Below are positions 60,851-64,000 of a stretch of 64,000 bases of DNA, piece by piece. Within the stretch, counting starts at the first letter, position 1; each line of letters starts with the position of its first letter. The position numbers were made by a program, and so were the translations under genes. The notes under the pieces were generated by a model. That model had not been told where the DNA came from, did no database searches, and saw nothing but the letters and a program-made list of their open reading frames with translations. The stretch comes from Sneathiella sp. HT1-7 (GTDB lineage: Bacteria > Pseudomonadota > Alphaproteobacteria > Sneathiellales > Sneathiellaceae), in contig NZ_JAJFZN010000001.1 of assembly GCF_020731145.1 (NCBI RefSeq), positions 868,001 to 932,000 of the forward strand, read 5' to 3'.

Positions 60851-62739
60851 CAAATGTCTTGCTGGTCAGAGACCTGAAAGTCGAGTTCCGGGTAGCGGAA
60901 GGTACGATCAAGGCAGTAGACGGGGTTAGTTTCCGGGTGCCGGACGGCAAGACGGTCGCGCTGGTCGGCGAATCCGGGTCTGGCAAGTCGGTGATCAGTC
61001 AGGCGATCATGTCCATCCTGCCGAAACCGGCGTATATCACCAGCGGGGAGATCTTGTTCTTCGATCCGGAAAAACCCGGCGTTTTTTATGACATCGCCAA
61101 GCTGAAACCGGACAGCAAGGAAATGCGCAATATTCGCGGTGGCCGCATTTCGATTATCTTTCAGGAGCCGATGACCTCCCTCTCGCCGCTTCATACAATT
61201 GGCGACCAGATTTCCGAAGCTTTGCATCTACACCATAAAAAAACCAAGGCAGAAGGTGTGCAGGTAACCGTTGATATGCTGCGCCTTGTTGGTTTTCCTA
61301 AACCGGATGAAGCCTTTCACACCTATCCGTTCGAGCTTTCAGGCGGATTGCGGCAACGAGCGATGATTGCGATGGCGATGATCTGCAAACCCGGGCTATT
61401 GATCGCGGACGAGCCGACAACCGCGCTCGATGTGACGATCCAGGCGCAAATACTAGACTTGATGCAGAAACTGCAAAAACAGCTTGGTATGGCGATTTTG
61501 CTGATTACACATGATCTTGGTGTTGTCGCAAGTATGGCCGACGAGATTGTTGTGATGTATCACGGCAAAGTCATGGAGCAGGGCACGCTTGAGGATATTT
61601 TCAAAAGCCCTGAGCACCCTTATCTGAAGGCCCTGATGCGCGCAATTCCGAGGTTTGATATGAAACCGGGGGAGCGATTGACCCCGATCCGCGAGATCAA
61701 GCGCGAATCCGACAGCAAATTTCTGCAGCAAGCCAATCCGCGCCCTGTTGCAACAGGAGAGGAAAAGCCGATCCTAGAGGTGCGTAAACTCACCAAGAAG
61801 TTTACGACGCGTAAATCCTCATTGTTTGGGGCAAAGCCTGCAGGCGAGGTGCTGGCGGTGGATAATGTCAGCTTTTTTATCAAGCCCGGTGAATGTCTTG
61901 GCCTGGTGGGGGAGAGTGGTTGTGGCAAGACAACCCTGTCCAAACTTATTTTGCGGGCGCTGGAGACGACGGACGGAAGCGTGACTTATAATGATCGCGG
62001 ACGCGATATTGATGTGCTGGCCCTTTCCAATGACGAGCTTTTCGATTACCGCAACAAGGTCCAGTTTATTTTTCAGGATCCGTTCTCTTCGCTCAATCCC
62101 CGGATGACTGTGTTCGACATTATATCCGAACCGCTGATCATTCATAACGTCGGCACATCGGCTGAGCGGGAGGAAACGGTGAAAGAGTTGATGACGCTCG
62201 TCGGCCTCGATATCCGCTTCCTGCGCCGCTATCCGCATTCCTTTTCCGGTGGGCAGCGGCAGCGGATAGGTATCGCCCGGGCGTTGGCGCTGAAGCCTGA
62301 TCTGCTGATTTGCGATGAACCGGTTTCGGCGCTGGATGTCTCCATTCAGGCGCAAATCCTCAATTTGCTGAAAGACCTTCAGGCTGAACTCGGCCTGACA
62401 TATCTCTTCATTTCCCATAACCTGGCGGTGGTTGACTATATTGCGGACAGGATCGCCGTGATGTGCAAGGGTCGGCTTGTTGAAACCGCTCCGAAGGCGG
62501 CGTTGTTCAAAAACCCCGTGCATCCCTATACTAAACGCCTTCTCGCGGCAGTGCCGGAACCGGACCCTAATCACCGGCTCAATTTCACAAATCTGGTTGA
62601 AGAAAAGGCGTCCAATCCGGAACTCTGGCCCGCACCCTTTACTGCCGATGTGCATACAAAACCTGTTATGATGGATATTGGTGGCGGTCATTTTGTCCGG
62701 GTGCATGAGAATACGGATCTGGAGGAATTGCGGCTATGA
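60847..62739 (+). CDS. Fused oligopeptide ABC transporter ATPase (DppD-DppF type)
   Basis: A 630-residue protein with two complete ABC ATPase domains. First: Walker A GESGSGKS (~40), signature LSGGLRQR, Walker B LLIADEPTTALD. Second: GESGCGKT (~360), FSGGQRQR, LLICDEPVSALD. C-terminal oligopeptide-binding-type extensions (HPYLKALMRAIPR, HPYTKRLLAAVPE) follow each. It would power import of a peptide or peptide-like compound with the binding protein encoded next. Permeases must lie beyond the window. It is fused in the manner of YejF/GsiA. Confidence 0.94.
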   Translation: MTNVLLVRDLKVEFRVAEGTIKAVDGVSFRVPDGKTVALVGESGSGKSVISQAIMSILPKPAYITSGEILFFDPEKPGVFYDIAKLKPDSKEMRNIRGGRISIIFQEPMTSLSPLHTIGDQISEALHLHHKKTKAEGVQVTVDMLRLVGFPKPDEAFHTYPFELSGGLRQRAMIAMAMICKPGLLIADEPTTALDVTIQAQILDLMQKLQKQLGMAILLITHDLGVVASMADEIVVMYHGKVMEQGTLEDIFKSPEHPYLKALMRAIPRFDMKPGERLTPIREIKRESDSKFLQQANPRPVATGEEKPILEVRKLTKKFTTRKSSLFGAKPAGEVLAVDNVSFFIKPGECLGLVGESGCGKTTLSKLILRALETTDGSVTYNDRGRDIDVLALSNDELFDYRNKVQFIFQDPFSSLNPRMTVFDIISEPLIIHNVGTSAEREETVKELMTLVGLDIRFLRRYPHSFSGGQRQRIGIARALALKPDLLICDEPVSALDVSIQAQILNLLKDLQAELGLTYLFISHNLAVVDYIADRIAVMCKGRLVETAPKAALFKNPVHPYTKRLLAAVPEPDPNHRLNFTNLVEEKASNPELWPAPFTADVHTKPVMMDIGGGHFVRVHENTDLEELRL

Positions 62740-64000
62740 GAGAATGGCGCAAATTTTTTGGGGGAGTTGCTGTATCGGCGCTGATATGCGCGATCCCGGC
62801 GGGCATCGCTCTTGCGGAAGTCCCATATTTTCAGCATTCGGTTCACTCCAAACTCCTTCCCCCGATGGTAGAACGGCTGCCGAAAAACCCGCTGGTGGTA
62901 ACACCCGGTAAAGATCAGGTGGTTGGTAAATATGGCGGTAAACTCAGGACATTGGTCGGCAGTCCTGCCGATGTAAAATTGATGTTCGTCAATGGCTATG
63001 CCCGCCTTGTCGGTTATACGGAAGAGCTGGAGATCGAGCCTGATATCCTCGCCTCCTTCGAGGTAACTGAGGGTCGGACTTTTGTCATGAAGCTCAGGGA
63101 AGGGCATAAATGGTCCGATGGGCATCCCTTCACATCGGAAGATTTCCGCTATTGGTGGGAAGACATTGCGAATAACCCGAAGCTTTTTCCTGCAGGACCC
63201 CCGGCGGAACTGCTAGTTGACGGTGAGCTGCCAAAGGTCGAGTTTCCAGATCCGTTGACTGTTATCTATTCCTGGTCCTCGCCGAACCCTAATTTTCTTG
63301 CCAATCTTGCCGGTGCGGCACCGCTCCTTATCTATCGCCCGTCACATTACTTGAAAACGCATCACATCGAGTATATTGACCGGTCGAAGCTGTCGACAAA
63401 GCAGAAAATCAAGCTCAAGGCCTGGGCGGCAAACCACAACCGTCTCGATAACCTTTATAAATTCGATAACCCGGATCTACCGACATTGCAGCCCTGGCGC
63501 AATACGACACCCGCCCCGGCAAACCGGTTTGTGGGGAGACGAAACCCCTATTTCCATCGGGTCGACCCGGAGGGCCAGCAGCTGCCCTATATCGATGAGC
63601 TGATTTACACAGTGTCAGAGGGTAAGCTGATTCCGGCGAAGGCCGCCTCCGGGGATTCAGATCTACAGGCCCGGGGCTTGCGCCTTCAGGACGCTACCTT
63701 CCTGAAGGAGAATGAAAAGCGCTCTCACTACAAGGTAAGGCTCTGGGAAACGGTCCGCGGTTCCCATTTCACGCTGTATCCCAATCTGAACAGTCAAGAT
63801 CCGATCTGGCGCAAGCTGATGCGAGATGTGCGCTTCCGCCGGGCCTTGTCCCTCGCCATCAATCGGGAGGAAATCAACGATATCCTGTTTTTTGGTCTGG
63901 CGGTGGAGGGGAATAATGCTGTTCAGAAGCAAAGTCCGTTCTATACAGAGGACCTTCGCACCAGGTGGGCAACTTTTGATATCGAGACCGCAAATAGTCT
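62736..64000 (+). CDS. Family 5 extracellular solute-binding protein, 3' end beyond window
   Basis: Around 420 residues are visible of a periplasmic oligopeptide-type binding protein. It has a signal peptide (residues 1-27, ending IALAEV), and the family's conserved LREGHKWSDGHPFTSEDF and RRALSLAINREEIN. The start overlaps the ATPase stop by four bases (ATGA). The C-terminus and any permease genes are outside the window. The ligand cannot be named. Confidence 0.93.
   Translation, partial: MREWRKFFGGVAVSALICAIPAGIALAEVPYFQHSVHSKLLPPMVERLPKNPLVVTPGKDQVVGKYGGKLRTLVGSPADVKLMFVNGYARLVGYTEELEIEPDILASFEVTEGRTFVMKLREGHKWSDGHPFTSEDFRYWWEDIANNPKLFPAGPPAELLVDGELPKVEFPDPLTVIYSWSSPNPNFLANLAGAAPLLIYRPSHYLKTHHIEYIDRSKLSTKQKIKLKAWAANHNRLDNLYKFDNPDLPTLQPWRNTTPAPANRFVGRRNPYFHRVDPEGQQLPYIDELIYTVSEGKLIPAKAASGDSDLQARGLRLQDATFLKENEKRSHYKVRLWETVRGSHFTLYPNLNSQDPIWRKLMRDVRFRRALSLAINREEINDILFFGLAVEGNNAVQKQSPFYTEDLRTRWATFDIETANS

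Overview
The window reads as chromosome of a mid-to-high-GC Alphaproteobacterium. The best evidence is the minus-strand block aroA-cmk-rpsA-sppA-ihfB-lapA-(ornithine cyclodeaminase-like)-pyrF, an arrangement typical of that class, together with an alphaproteobacterial-type FYDLN/TIGR02300 protein and a Zur box. Genus cannot be fixed from sequence alone; a Rhodospirillales/Sneathiella-like marine or soil heterotroph would fit. No phage, insertion sequence, CRISPR array or rRNA was seen.

Layout. 1-7.1 kb: housekeeping block on the minus strand. 7.3-9.4 kb: FYDLN protein, tRNA-Ala(GGC), two terminators, a DEAD-box RNA helicase. 9.6-13.5 kb: nitronate monooxygenase, TetR regulator, divergent TauD/TfdA dioxygenase, EamA exporter. 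13.5-14.8 kb: a yybP-ykoY (manganese) riboswitch in front of a GDT1/UPF0016 metal transporter, then a DksA-like protein. 14.8-17.9 kb: complete zinc uptake locus, znuA divergent from zur-znuC-znuB, with a near-perfect Zur box between. 18.0-20.4 kb: a thiamine-diphosphate enzyme and a GST. 20.5-31.3 kb: a compact two-gene NRPS-PKS assembly line. 31.3-34.6 kb: alpha/beta hydrolase, GlsB-type membrane protein, and a TPP-riboswitch-controlled thiM-TRAP binding protein pair. 34.7-39.4 kb: MFS transporter, an unassigned HxD protein, an ankyrin protein, and a VOC/hydratase trio. 39.6-42.0 kb: CHASE2 receptor with a degenerate cyclase domain. 42.0-47.6 kb: homogentisate catabolic operon with divergent MarR. 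47.6-52.0 kb: PhyH dioxygenase, PH-domain protein, acyl-CoA ligase, AmpG-like transporter. 52.0-64.0 kb: a cyclic-nucleotide-binding protein plus an aberrant ABC exporter, divergent from a tightly overlapping glycosyltransferase operon that runs into an oligopeptide ABC importer and off the window.

Most notable. (1) The NRPS-PKS: a formyltransferase-like domain whose catalytic His position is Phe, a C-domain-like remnant, an adenylation domain split between motifs A4 and A5 by a luciferase-like monooxygenase, a carrier protein, then a KS-AT-KR-DH-ACP-TE polyketide synthase with KR ahead of DH. It should make a small oxidised amino-acid/polyketide product. (2) A large ABC exporter-like protein whose ATPase motifs are degenerate (Walker A Lys to Arg, Walker B Asp-Glu to Asn-Gln, LSGGQ lost) and whose post-Q-loop segment is repeated three times, co-transcribed with a cNMP-binding protein. 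(3) Three metal or cofactor circuits (Mn riboswitch, TPP riboswitch, Zur box), the TPP one unexpectedly covering a TRAP binding protein. (4) Three evenly spaced copies of a 13-bp palindrome upstream of glsB.
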